This document shows positions 1-11,469 of a stretch of DNA of 64,000 nt, in pieces. The first letter of the stretch is position 1, and each line of letters opens with the position of its first letter. The stretch spans positions 434,001 to 498,000 of the forward strand of contig JAMWBK010000003.1 of assembly GCA_029953675.1 (NCBI GenBank), read 5' to 3'. The translations under genes and the position numbers were made by a program. Origin of the DNA: Rhodosorus marinus (taxonomy: Eukaryota > Rhodophyta > Stylonematophyceae > Stylonematales > Stylonemataceae). The notes under the pieces were generated by a model. The model did not search any database, was not told the DNA's origin, and saw nothing but the letters and a program-made list of their open reading frames with translations.

Positions 1-2
1 GA

Positions 3-1372
3 AAGGACAAGCTACTGGACGAGAAGTATAATCATTATGAAACGCATGTGAGAAGCACTGACGTAGATCGAACACTAGTCTCTTCAATGGCAGTCATGGC
101 GGGATTGTATCCAGGACGATCAATAGCCGTAAGTTGTGCCAGCATAAGGAAAAATGTTATTACGTTATTTTTCATGTCTAATCATGTCCGCACACGACGC
201 CATCTAGCCCGGATTCGACGGAACTGTACTAGTCCCAATTCACACAGTGCCTTACGCGACGGATGCTTTGATGGACGGATCAGCCAGTAAGCACTGTCCA
301 AGGTTCAACCGAGCAGCTACAGCGGCGCTCAATTCCAAGACGATTCGAAACGCGATTCTGTCTGACCGCAAATTCGCAAGCTCGTTGGCCATCCTCGCGA
401 ACGTGACTGGGGATAGAATGCGCGCTATGCCAGGCACGGTATCATCAAAGCAGAAAAGTGTACGGCTTTGGTTTGCGGGAGGGATTATTCCTAACCTTTC
501 TCACCGCCCACGTCATTTGGTAAACAGTCCCTGGTTTCCTTAGTAACGTCGTTGAGAGACTTGAGGCTATGCCAACGTGCGCACAACATGACCCAGCCAA
601 AAAACGTGACCCAATGGGATTCCAAGCTTGAAGATTTGACTACGCGGATAACCAATGCCAAGTGGGGATCAGCTCACATGGGTGCTCTGGTCGGAGGTCG
701 TGCGCTGCGCGCAGTTGCAAATCGATTCAAAGCTACGGTGGCTGTGTATCATCACGAGCAGTGGGCGCTTGAGAAGATGAACGAAGAGTGCAACGCAAAA
801 GGAAGCGACAGTGACGAGGATGGGGGCTGTCCGAGAAAACTCGCCGTGTATACAGGACATGACACAACAATTTTTGATCTCAGAGCAGCACTAGGCGTTG
901 ACATCACCGAGCCTGGAGTCGTCCCATATGTGTCGCACCTAATTTTCGAACTTGAGTAAGTCAGCTCCTAAGAAACTGCTTCATTTTTTCCTTCCAAGCT
1001 AAGTAGTCATGGCTTCTACTGTTCAGGGGGGATGGGAAGAACTTCACAGTCAGCCTTCTGTCGGGGAGCTTCCTCAAGAAAGCGACGCCGTTAGCAGGGC
1101 CCTTCTGCGGGGGCAAGAGCACGTGTTCGTTGGACAAGTTCCTCGCCTACGTTGAGAGGACGGTTCCGATGGACATCGATAAAGCGTGCTCTGTGACTAT
1201 TGAACAGCTCAGCAACGGCCAACCGGGCTCTACCGAAACGACGACTAGCTCATTCGTTCCACAGCTGCTGAAGACGGGCTTCATTACTGTGGCCGCGATT
1301 GTCGTGGGTGCAGTAGGTGCCCTACTCATCTCAGCTCGCTTGAGAAGATCCCGGTACAACCGAATCGACTGA
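3..1372 (+). CDS. Histidine acid phosphatase, 5' truncated by window edge, C-terminal membrane anchor
   Basis: Exons that fit frame and family are 3-128, 208-438, 528-955 and 1027-1372, giving 376 residues without the N-terminus. The first exon reads V-R-S-T-D-V-D-R-T-L followed by GLYPG, typical of the histidine acid phosphatase fold just after the catalytic RHG box, which must lie upstream of the window. Exon 2 gives PIHTVP and a CPRF motif. Exon 3 ends with Y-T-G-H-D-T-T, whose His-Asp is the proton-donor pair of the family. Exon 4 starts with DGKNFTVSLLSGS and ends with a hydrophobic stretch (about 20 residues, nt 1285-1335) followed by an Arg-rich tail. This resembles lysosomal/prostatic-type acid phosphatases that are membrane anchored with a short cytosolic tail. 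Introns are 71-89 bp. Phosphomonoester hydrolysis in a secretory or lytic compartment is inferred from the family. Confidence 0.85.
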
Positions 1373-2537
1373 TCCACTTTTGACCACTAGAGGGCGAATT
1401 CTCGAAAGGTTCTACCCCGAATCCTTGGCTGACATCACTCAACGAGTGGAGATCGATCTTATACTTTTCCTGAGCTGACTAACTTGATAATCACAAGATT
1501 GTTCTAAAAGATGGCATAGCCGAATCGAGCAGTTCTTGGTATCTGCACGAAGCCAGCTCCTTGTTAGCGGCAAGGTCGCTCCGCTTTCGTTGGGTAGCTC
1601 AGTATACCGTAACGAGTAAGGGGATATGAAACCACTTCCACGTGTGTCCTGTAAGACCTTGTTCCGACTTTCTACAGGATGTTGAACTTCGCCAGTCGAA
1701 GAGTGGCACCTTCAGTCGCAACGGTCTTTCATGGTTCACAGTAGTGGCCTGTCCCAACACCCAGCTATCTGGGACAACTGTTGACTACAAAATGCCATCT
1801 CTGCAGCTTCCCCACTCGACGAAAGCCCTCAACGCTCGGTGGGGTGCGATCGACGGGATTTTTAGTAAGCATCAGATGATATATGTTAAAACGTTGTTGT
1901 CAAGGGTCTTAAATCTGACCATCATCACACTGACCAAAGACCCTTCCTCGTCTTTGACCAAACAGTCGTGTAGACTTCCCTGCCTTAATCTAGATCGGGC
2001 ATATCTAAAAAGAACATTTTTTTCCAGCTACTTCTTTTTTTAAGTTATCTGTTTTAAAGTAGTATGGATTAATATTCAAAAAAGTATTATTAGTAAGGAG
2101 TCCAGACTAAAAATACCAATAAGGTTTAAATGAAGTACATATTGAGTCTAATTTACGAACTACAAATTTCGTCGTGTTGTCAGCCATGTCGGAGCTCTCC
2201 TCGCCCGGGGGGCGCCGGCTTCTGATGACAACAAGGGTATGACTATTCTGTTATATAAGCAGAAAGATAGGTATTGAGAACATAATTCCAAGGAATCGCT
2301 TCCTGCTTATGGAAACGTGACTGTGTTTTTTGAACCCGTTTGTTGAAGCGTTTACGGTCTGCTCAGTTGTCCTCACCCGACGGCACGGGATGGAGATTGG
2401 ATAAGATCGTTGGGATTGATGTGACAACGGATGTGGACGTGCATGTGAACCCCTGCGTGTAGAACTGAAGATCCTGATCATCGCTTTGCGTTGATTCTTA
2501 TTTAGTGGGATCTATTGAGACATCCGAGATCACAGCG
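1373..2537. other. Intergenic stretch, no gene recognised
   Basis: Short open frames here (for example 1642-2043) have no recognisable family, poor start context and end in a T-rich run near 2015-2045. A stretch near 1590-1620 looks faintly like a tRNA D-arm, but no acceptor stem or T-arm pairs with it. It probably holds the 3' UTR of the phosphatase and the promoter of the next plus-strand gene. Confidence 0.5.
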
Positions 2538-3503
2538 ATGGCGTGGATTGGATTCTGTGCTCCTTTGCCAGACTGGAAGCAAAAGAATTTACGAAGAGCC
2601 AGTGTAGTTGCACGATGCTCGATTTCAGGGGACGACGGGTTGGATAGGAACCGGCGGTTTCTGCTGAGGAGCACAGGATTGCTTCCGTTCTTGGCTCTAC
2701 CTGGCGGCTCGTTTGCGGGTGAAATAACTGAGCAGACGATCGTTGGCAAGATTGAAACCGAGGGATGGTCCAGGACAAATAATTACAGGTTGAACTCTGA
2801 GGATGTGTTCTACCCAGAATGGATGGCGGGAATCTGGAGCTCGGCTTCTATGTTAACTGGAGTAGAGAGTCCTGCTGGCGAAACAGTTTTTGGGCCGCCG
2901 GGTAGTCTGGACAATGCCAGGAAGGTATGAAACTTTTTCGACTGTGCTCTTTGATCGACGTTTCTTACGGCTGAAAGTTCGATCTTATTGAATCAGGGCA
3001 TAGGAAATTCGATCAAGTACGACGTCCGATTTCGGCGAAAAGCGGGAAATATCGTCTCCGACCGACCGTACAACGTAACGCAGATCTCCCGTGCAATAAT
3101 GGGTAAGGACTCCGTTCTGTCAGTTGTCGATAACTACGCGAATGTGAACCGCTTGAGGCTCGAGTTGCTTCCTAGCGCATCCGGAGGCATCTCCTTCATC
3201 GTGGATATAAGAGTCCTTGGACGACAAGTTGAACCCTCACTTGATGGAAAATCCTTCTGTTGCTCGGAGTTGATCAACCAGACCGTGACTCCCGTTGCCG
3301 ACGGACCATCACGTTCTGCCCCGCTTGTCAAAGACGTAGAAACAGCTACATGCTATCGCTACATATCCGATGATCATTTGGTGGCTTCCATGAAGAACTC
3401 GGTGTTCTTCCCTAGAGGAGATCCGAAGTCAAATGCCGTGCAAGGAAGGCCCATCGACGTCAGAACTTATCAGATCGAGTATAACAAGATCCGAGGCCTG
3501 TGA
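2538..3503 (+). CDS. DUF6816-like thylakoid-lumen protein (copy 1)
   Basis: Two exons, 2538-2924 and 2997-3503, join in phase 0 across a 72-bp intron to give 297 residues. The ATG at 2538 is chosen because the upstream extension lacks an ATG. The first about 55 residues look like a bipartite plastid leader: basic and Ser-containing, then N-R-R-F-L-L before a hydrophobic stretch ending in SFAGE, as in RR-dependent (Tat) lumen targeting. The mature part starts YPEWMAGIW, with later F-R-R-K-A-G-N-I-V-S-D-R and a conserved SELINQ and VETATCYRY. This pattern matches the cyanobacterial/plastid family I know as DUF6816; the biochemical role is unknown. A paralogue sits at 33964-34877. Family assignment is from memory of the motif pattern. 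Confidence 0.7.
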
Positions 3504-3693
3504 GGATGTGGACCCATCGACGGATCCTATTGCACTGCCCTAATTCACCCAAGCAAGCCAAAGAACCTGTTCCCTTAGGACCTTGGGAACTCTTGGTCTG
3601 CAAGTTGCTCCTGGGCGTGTGGTTTCCTTTAGATTTCGTATCCGATGTTCACTAAAACAGACTAAATATGGACTTGTACACCCTTTCCGTATT

Positions 3694-6600
3694 TCAGAGC
3701 TTTCCATTCTTCTCATCCATGTTAATCTCATATACTGCAGCAGCTCCCATACCCGATCCGATGCACATAGAAACCACAGCAAACCGTCCCCGCCTTCTCT
3801 TCAGCTCGTTCAATGCTGACACTGTTAGCCTTGCACCTATAAAAAGAACCAAAAAGAACAATGCCTCAGAAAATAGTTTTGGAAAATAAGAATATTATGG
3901 TTGCTGGCTCATAATTGGGGAAGCACGATCTTGTTTTAGGGACCTACCGGTGGTACCGAGCGGGTGTCCGATAGCGATGGCTCCGCCGTTGACGTTCACG
4001 ATGTCTCTGTTCAGGCCCAATGTTTCAATACTGTAGTCAGCTTGGGAACCGAAGGCCTCGTTGATCTCCCAGAGGTCGATTTCTTCGGTTGTAAGGCCAG
4101 CCTTGTCGAGGACCTTCGGGATAGCGGCCACCGGGCCGATCCCCATGATGGATGGGTCCACGCCTGCCACGGCAAAGGCCTTGAAGGTACCCATGGGTTT
4201 GAGTCCTCGGCGTTTGGCCTCACTTCTCTTCATGAGGAGCACTAGAGCGGCACCGTCGCTGATCTGTGAAGAGTTTCCAGCTGTTGTGCTTCCATTTTTC
4301 TTGAAGACTGGCTTCAGCTTGCCCAGGCTCTGCATGGACACCCCGACACGAACGCCTTCGTCGCGGTCGACGACAATGTCTTTCTTCATTTCCTTTCCAG
4401 ATGAGTCCTTCAGCTTCACCGTGGTTGCAACAGGAACGATTTCATCCTTTTGCTTGCCAGAGAGCTGAGTAACTGATGCCCTCGAGTGGGACACAACGGC
4501 AAGACGATCCTGTTGCTCTCTGCTCAATCCGTACTTGGCTGTCACGTTCTCCGAGGTCTGACCCATGGTCACGTAGCAGGTCGCTGTATTTTCCACAGCC
4601 TTGGGGTTTGGCTGCAGTTCATCGTTGATGAACGGGTTCAGACTCATGGACTCCGCTCCACCAGCAAGGACGATATCATAATATCCATTCTTAATGCCAG
4701 CAACCCCATCGGCGATAGATTGCAAGCCCGAGGAGCACAGGCGGTTGACTACCTTACACGGAACGTGCTCTGGCAGCCCGCCGAGGAACGATGAAACTCT
4801 GCTCTGAACCACCGCAGAATCACCACGGCCTAGGACAGTTCCTACAACCAGGTCGCCTACTGCATCAGGTTCCACTCCTACAGTTCAAAGTAAACAATTT
4901 CGAGTATTCAGGAATGGGGGTGCTGTCTCCCTCCTCGTGAATTCCAGACCCTTGAGACCGGGTTCTTCACTTACCTGTAGTCTCCAAGCATTTCTGGATC
5001 AATGGAGCAAGCATATCATCAATTGGAGTATCCTTGAAACCGCCCCTGAGCGCCCTGCCCATTCCGGTGCGGTATCCTGCTACTACAACAACATCGTCAG
5101 GGTTTCCAAACTCTCGGTGCGGACTTGGATTGACTCCAATCGGCATATTCGCCATTGCCGTGCGTACTAGGGCAAATGAAGGTTTGAACAGTGGGAAACC
5201 ATCCGTCATACGGTAAAACTGCTCCAGCCTCTTCATTACAGGACCAGCACCACCTCGCTCGTTCATCGCCCAGAATAAGAGTCCACCTCGGAACGATGGA
5301 AACGCCATGCCTGCGCCAACAAGAAAACGCGGGTCAGCTCAAAATTCATTGACGATTGAATGCGCACCTGGAAGATCTGCAATACCCATCATGCTTCCAA
5401 TATCCACATCGCCAGGTTTAAGAGCAACTCCTTCATGCAAGAGTCTGCAGGCCTCATTTACGCACGGTAGCAGGATCATGTCCACAATGTCATCGTCTGA
5501 GACCGGGCTGTCTTTCGTCAATGCGGACGGGAACATTTGTGAGATCCTCTCAGGATCCGGCTTCCCAGGCCCCCTCACATTCTTGTCGTACGTGTAGTAG
5601 CCTTGCCCGGACTTTTGTCCTTTCCAGTTCAGCTTCAGCATTTCATTCGCGACTGACGAAGATCGCGAACGATCTGCGTAGGCCATTCCATAGATTATCC
5701 CAATTGCCGCAACAATATCCAGTCCCACTAGGTCCGCAAGTCGGAATGGTCCCATTGGCAAGCCGAAAGCCTCCAGTGCCCTGTCAATTCTGTTTTGAAC
5801 CAAGATATTTGTCGCCGTTTAGACTCTGTTAGAAGCGCTGCTAATAGCGCGGTCCAATTTAGTCGAAGACAGCACTTACATGTACGGGTTGATTCCCAAC
5901 TTGGTCGACATCAAGTCCGCGACTTGTCCTTGAGGAAAATACGTTCTGTTCACGCAAAATCCAGCGCAGTTACCAACGAGAATGGGAGTCTTTTTGATCT
6001 TCTTTGCCAGTTTCATCACGCTGTTGATCGTGCTGTTCGAGGTGGACGTCGTCCTAACGATTTCTAGAAGCGGCATCTTGTGCGCAGGAGAGAAGAAATG
6101 TGCACCGATCACGCGGCCCTGCAGGTGCGCTTTCGGAATCTGCAGACGAAGGGTCGACAATTGAACAGTAAGAAAACAAGGGCTGTAACAAGAATCCACT
6201 CCGGCTGTTCATCTAGTTCTGTTTGCTTCCATACCTTGGCGGCGATTAGATCTATGTTGATAGTACTTGTGTTCGTCGCGAGGATGCAATTGGCGTTGGT
6301 TTCTGATTCAAGGGTCTTAAACAATTCCTGCTTAAGTTTGACATCTTCCAAAGCCGCCTCAATGACTATATCCACATCCGCAAAACCCGCAAAGTCGGTA
6401 GTAACTCGAAGGAGTGCCGGCGGCGAGCTGGATTTGAGATTCTTCGTCACCCGCTTTGCGGCTGCTTCTGCAGCGCCCGGATTGATTTCCTTTATGGTCA
6501 CTTCGATTCCTGCTCGGATCATTGCCGTAGCAATGCCTGCTCCCATCAATCCGCCTCCAATAACGGCTGCTTTTCTAGGGCATTCTCCAGCGTTCGCTCC

Positions 6601-7704
6601 TACATTTTCGGGTAATCAAACATGTCAATATACTGCTCGTTTAATGCAGGTACTTTTGGCAACTTCCGCCTTAGGAACGCGTCACCCAAACACCTTACCG
6701 TCGGTTGGAACACCAGTCTTTGTGGTTGCTCGCTGAGCCAGGAAGGCGTGAATGAGCGACTTCCCAGTTGGTGAGTGGAGGAGGTCCACAAACACGCTCT
6801 TTTCCTTCAAAAGACCCTCAGTGCTACCGTGTGCAACCCCATACAGGGTCACGTCTAGGCAAGCTTGGAACTGAGGAATCTTGCCACCTTGTGAGAGTCT
6901 CATCAAGTCCTGATCTCATGTACGACCGTCCAATTAGCGGACATGCATACGAACTTTCTGGATGTACCGATTTAACCAGCTTACCTTTCCAAACTTCTGG
7001 GCTAACGCATGAGCTTCGTTTATAGGTGGCAACCTGTCAGAGTAGTCCGACGTTACGATCTTTGGCATTCTTCCGCTAGAAAGGTCCAGAACTACTTGTG
7101 AAGCTCTGTCAATTAACTGCTCCGGTGAAGCGACTGCCTCTACGAGTCCCATCTCCTCAGCCTTGACGCCGGGGACGACCTGGCTGTGGAGCATCATCCT
7201 GAGGCCATTTTCTAGGCCTACTAGTCTTGGAAGGCGCTGCGTGCCTCCATAGCCAGGGATGAGACCAATTTTGAGCTCGGGTAATGAGAATGTGGCCCCG
7301 GGTGTGGCTACACGGGCTGAGCAGCAGAGGGCCAACTCCAGCGCCCCACCGAAGCAGATCCCGTTAACCGCCGCGACGACAGGCTTGCGATGCTTCTCCA
7401 TCTCGTAGAACAAAAATACTCGAGACGGATCTTCAATCGACTCTTGGCTAAACCCTCCGAACTCATTGATATCCGCACCCGACGAGAAGAACCCATCAGC
7501 ATCATTCGCACAGATCACCACCCCACGCACATCGTCCGCATTCAACGCCTCCCGCACCTCAGCCGCAATCAACACAAGGTGCCTCCCAGACAACGCATTC
7601 ACAGGCGGGTTCTCAAACCTCACCACAGTCACACCATCCTCACGCCTTTCAGACGTCACCCGGGCACCTCCACCCAACGACCTAACCTCAGTTACGTCCA
7701 CCAT
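3694..7704 (-). CDS. Trifunctional beta-oxidation fusion: enoyl-CoA hydratase / 3-hydroxyacyl-CoA dehydrogenase / 3-ketoacyl-CoA thiolase
   Basis: Eight exons, listed 3' to 5': 3694-3836, 3948-4877, 4975-5310, 5368-5789, 5880-6139, 6235-6599, 6699-6909 and 6985-7704. They splice in frame to 1128 residues. Residues 1-190 are an enoyl-CoA hydratase with both catalytic glutamates (GALELAL and SLPELKIGLIPG). Residues 310-720 are 3-hydroxyacyl-CoA dehydrogenase: the NAD loop is GGGLMGAG, the catalytic His is in FFSPAH, and the C-terminal repeats end FPSFRGG. Residues 729-1128 are a peroxisomal-type thiolase, with nucleophile Cys about residue 818 in NRLCSSG, His in IAIGHPLG and a second Cys in SMCIGSGMG. 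The junction lies inside one open exon (4975-5310) with a linker of about 10 residues. One chain would hydrate, oxidise and thiolytically cleave acyl-CoA. The C-terminus is NGKL, not a standard PTS1, and no PTS2 is evident, so peroxisome versus mitochondrion is open. The start at 7704 follows a G-rich leader. Confidence 0.93.
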
Positions 7705-8966
7705 CTCTCCCCCCTCCCCCCACCCGCAGTCCTTATACCCTTCCCCCCTCAAAAAAACAACCCCAAAAACCCCTCTTCACATCACCACAGATAAACCTCT
7801 CTGTTTCCAATATACTACTCTTATATACATATCTATTCACCCGCCCAGAGACAATCCAAACTTCCTCTCCCAAACTAAAACTCCATCCACACCTCCTTCG
7901 CGTCCCACCGCACCCCCACCGGAATCCCACCCCCTTGCTCCCTCCCCGCCCAAAATCCAATAACAACAAAAAAACATTAAAAACCCTCCCAATGTATCAA
8001 ATTTTTCTTAGATAGGGTATTTCGTAGAGACATGAAAAATGGGGGTAAAAAATGAAATAGATGTATATATTCATATAATGGAAATAAAAACGGCGATTTT
8101 TAGTGTTTTATGTAGGGGGGGTGATCGCTGGGAATACGTTTCTTGTTTTCTCAGTCATTTTTTGATGTATTAATTTGTATTGTATTTATATAGAAATTGG
8201 TGTGATGATATCTGGTGATGTGATTATAGAAATATGATTGGAGAAGGTGTAATGCTTTTAGGGTATAATTGGTTAGAGTTTTTTAATACATATGTTCTTG
8301 TTGAGAGAAACAGGAAGGGGTTGCGGTAGTGGCAATGGTGATATTTATCATATTAAGATAGATTATTGCCGCTTAACGAGGTCAACTAGGATTGAGAGTA
8401 AGGGGTCAACGTGAGAAGTTTGTGTTTTGGTTTTTGTTGAATTTTGGTGATGGATGAAATGATTGGGTCGTTGAGATAAATATCTCAACGTCGGTCTGTG
8501 GAAACGGAGTGGAGGATTGGGACGTTGTCAGTACTTATGTCTCCACACATGGGCTAGAACGAGTGGAAAGGGTACATGTGAGTTTGTCTATGTTACTCAC
8601 GCAGATATCTGTTTGGGTGTGCGGGGAGTAAGACTCCTTGTATTTGGATTCTCGCAACCGTCTTAATGGACGCAAAAACTGAAACAAAAAAAAAACACGA
8701 CCATATACCGTTCACGGCTATTGCTGAATTCATTGGGACACTCTCCAGTTGGGATGCGTCGGCGCTGCGCTTTTTTATTGTCGTCACTTGCTGTGGGTAA
8801 GTGCGTAAAGCGTATTGATGAACACCAAAATCCGTACCTCGGGAGTTCAAATTCGCGGCTTGGCTGGGGTCTGTTTTTGAGTTTTGACGAGGGATGGTGC
8901 TGTTCTTCTCGCCCCACCTGCAAACAAAAACACGGAGGCTCTGTTCTATCTGTCCTCTTTTTCATC
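7705..8966. other. Intergenic: G-rich leader of the fusion gene, then AT-rich spacer
   Basis: Immediately upstream of the ATG at 7704 the plus strand is a C-tract (7709-7725), which is a G-run on the transcribed sense strand. C-rich sequence continues to about 7960. From 7960 to 8590 the DNA is AT-rich with no coding signature. This stretch should contain the promoter of the fusion gene and the 3' end of the channel gene. Confidence 0.5.
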
Positions 8967-11469
8967 TTAGTTTTCGCTTAGGGTTACAATGATGTCATCC
9001 TCGCTCCACGTGCGGTTTGCAGTTTTGTCGGTGCCACTCGGGTTAAGAAAAGCTGACTTCCCATTCGCGTACCCAATTACAATTTCGTTGTGATCTTCGC
9101 TGGCTGCCTTCGCGATCGACTGGTAAGAGCCAGTTTTGTCTTCTCCTAGGTACTTCGTCACTGGTCGCATCGTGACCTCACGCCCGTACTGACTCAAAAG
9201 CTCCTGAACGAGCATTCCAACGATATCAAATATGAGACGGGATACGAACTAAACGGCAGAACATCGGTAGCCTTGCTTACGTTCCAGACTTGGTTGAGGA
9301 GGGGCTCGCGCAGTGTCTCGGCGATAAGCCTAGATCCCACTTCGTAAGGATAGATCACGTTCGCGTAACCAAAGTGATCGGCAACATCGTGCATGCGCTC
9401 ATCCCAGAACTCAGCGGAAAGGTCGACCTTAGAACCATTCGCCTTAACCAGGCTCTCTATATGGGCGAGACCGGCGAGAGAATTAGCGTCGGCTCTGAGG
9501 TCCGAATCCTGCGGAAAGACGTTGGGGTTGGAGAATTTGCTCAGCGCCTTCGTGACCACATTTCCTTTCACGCGGGTAACTGTTGAACGTACTTCATCTT
9601 CCGCATCAGCACCTTGCTGGCTTGCAAGCACAATAACCTTGTTGATTGGCGCAGAGTTGAACGCCTTCTCCAGATTCTCCGGGACCACCCACCTGCCTTG
9701 GATTTGCGTAATTGAAGACTTCGACAGCTTCTTAGGCAGCGAGGTGAGCTGCTTGTCAAGGCCCAAGACGACGATTTTACTCTTCGGTGGTAAAGTTTCG
9801 TCCAGTTCCGTCAGCATGTCAGTCATGTTTCGTCTCCATCCACAGATGAGGACGTTCTCGGGCGTTTCGGTTGGCCGAACGCTAAAGCCTGAGGCAGAAA
9901 CCCCCTCTGTTCTCCGCGTAGACCCGTCTCCAATTACGAGCAACTTAGTCGCACTCGTTATCTTGAAATCGTCCTTTGCGGAGATATGCACTTGACCATC
10001 CGAGCCAACGTATCCCAAAATCGTCCTCCCAGGAAGCGAATCGTATCTATCAATGTTCGAATAGAGCTCGTCTACTAAACCCTTTCCGGACTTTGCCTCT
10101 ACGAAATCTAGCTTGGTAGCGGATTCTGCCGTCATCATCTCTCTTACAACGCTGTTCAAGCCCCTCTGAACCACAACCTGAGCTAGGTACCTGCCCAAAA
10201 GTTTGTTAGCATTAACGATCTGAACGCTTTTGGCCAGCGTGCCGTTGAGAATGCTCTCCACAATCGCCTCGTCCTTTTGGTCGTTTACGACGGCCACCAG
10301 GTTGCCCTGGAAGTCACTCGAGCTCCCACGGAATGCTAACGTCTTGCTCACAACCTGGGATACGCACATGCAGAGAGAGCAAGACACGAAACCGATCAGA
10401 TTCCTCCCTGCTACTCTCTATACAGGACAGAGCAATACCTTACGTCCTTGGAGTCTGGGTTCTCCCGATACGAAGAATCAGACAAGAAAACGATCGTCTT
10501 GGCATCCATTGCCCGAACCCTTTCGAGATCAAATTTGACCAGCGGGTTCCCCAAGCGGACGTACACTTTACCGCCTCTGTCAGACCCGAGTTTGTCCCTG
10601 ACCGCGGCGATTACTTCATCGGGGGGGTGATTGGTTATGACAGCAACCTTCGATCCATTTCCAACAACTCTAGAAAGCGCGAGTGGAGCGCTCGAGTTCC
10701 AACCGTTGACGACGACATGGTTTGATACGATGGCGGGGATGCGCATGTTCGGGAATGAATTGACAGCATCCTCAACGGTCTGCGTGACCATCCCGACTAA
10801 TATCCCGAAGAAGACCATGCCAATGCTGGCCAGAAAGCAGGAAACCACTCTGGTGGGGACAGTTGCGAAATCATCTTCGAACGGATTTACCTAGAAAGAG
10901 ATTATCGAACGATGTGTCAGGTTTTGGCGTTAGCATGGATCGGTTACGGCAAGCCTTACGATTGCTCTAATCGCCCTCCAGACGGGGGAGTCCACTTCAC
11001 CCTCTTGATCCACCATGGCAAACAAGTACCCTCCGAGTTTGGCGAAAGCCGCACATACGACCAGCAACGAAAGCACTTTGGCAACTGGGCTCCACATGAT
11101 AAACTCCCCAAACCAGAATGAGAGAAGGTGGTTGATATTCGGCAAGAACGCCAACGGCACTGCCGGAGCGGCAACCATGGCCAATGAACTGTTCATGCTC
11201 GATCTCCCAAGAAGTTGGTAGATCGCCGCCCTTCTCACCGTCGCGAACACAGCAACGGAAATCGCCGCGGAGACGAAAAACTTCATCCGATCATACTCCG
11301 GTCGTCCAGGCTGAGACCCAGAGACGGACATTCTCACCGGTTCCATCCGCGCTATAGCCCCCAATTTCCCCACTCTAACACCACTACGGATCCCAAAACC
11401 ATCGCGACTCACTCCAACCTGCCGCAGACTCACCCCGAAACCCCCAACAAAGCAGACCTCACCCATCAT
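8967..11469 (-). CDS. CASTOR/POLLUX-type ion channel (RCK-like regulatory domain)
   Basis: Exons 8967-9203, 9281-10354, 10444-10890 and 10960-11469 splice to 755 residues. The N-terminal third has about four hydrophobic segments (around SAAISVAVFA, VPLAFLPNI, LSLLVVCAAFA and CFLASIGMVFFGILVGMVT). The region continues VSNHVVVNGWN, as in the NAD-binding-like domain that follows the pore in the CASTOR/POLLUX/SYM8 family. A second such domain begins VLICGWRRNMTDML, a strong family signature. In land plants these are nuclear-envelope or plastid-envelope cation channels. The N-terminus before the first membrane segment is Gly/Arg/Val-rich and could be a transit peptide, so a plastid envelope location is possible. 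Alternative starts are 11346 and 11331. For the last intron I chose the 77-bp form (9204-9280) because it restores WNELLSQYG. Confidence 0.85.

Noticed and set aside
1590-1660. Possible tRNA (GGTAGCTCAGT-like word)
   Set aside because: No acceptor stem, anticodon arm or T-loop could be paired around it.
1642-2043. 133-codon plus-strand frame after the phosphatase
   Set aside because: No family, weak composition, and it runs into a T-rich terminator-like stretch.
9204-9280. 32-bp intron variant (9249-9280) in the channel gene
   Set aside because: It is far shorter than every other intron here, and the 77-bp choice restores family-like sequence.
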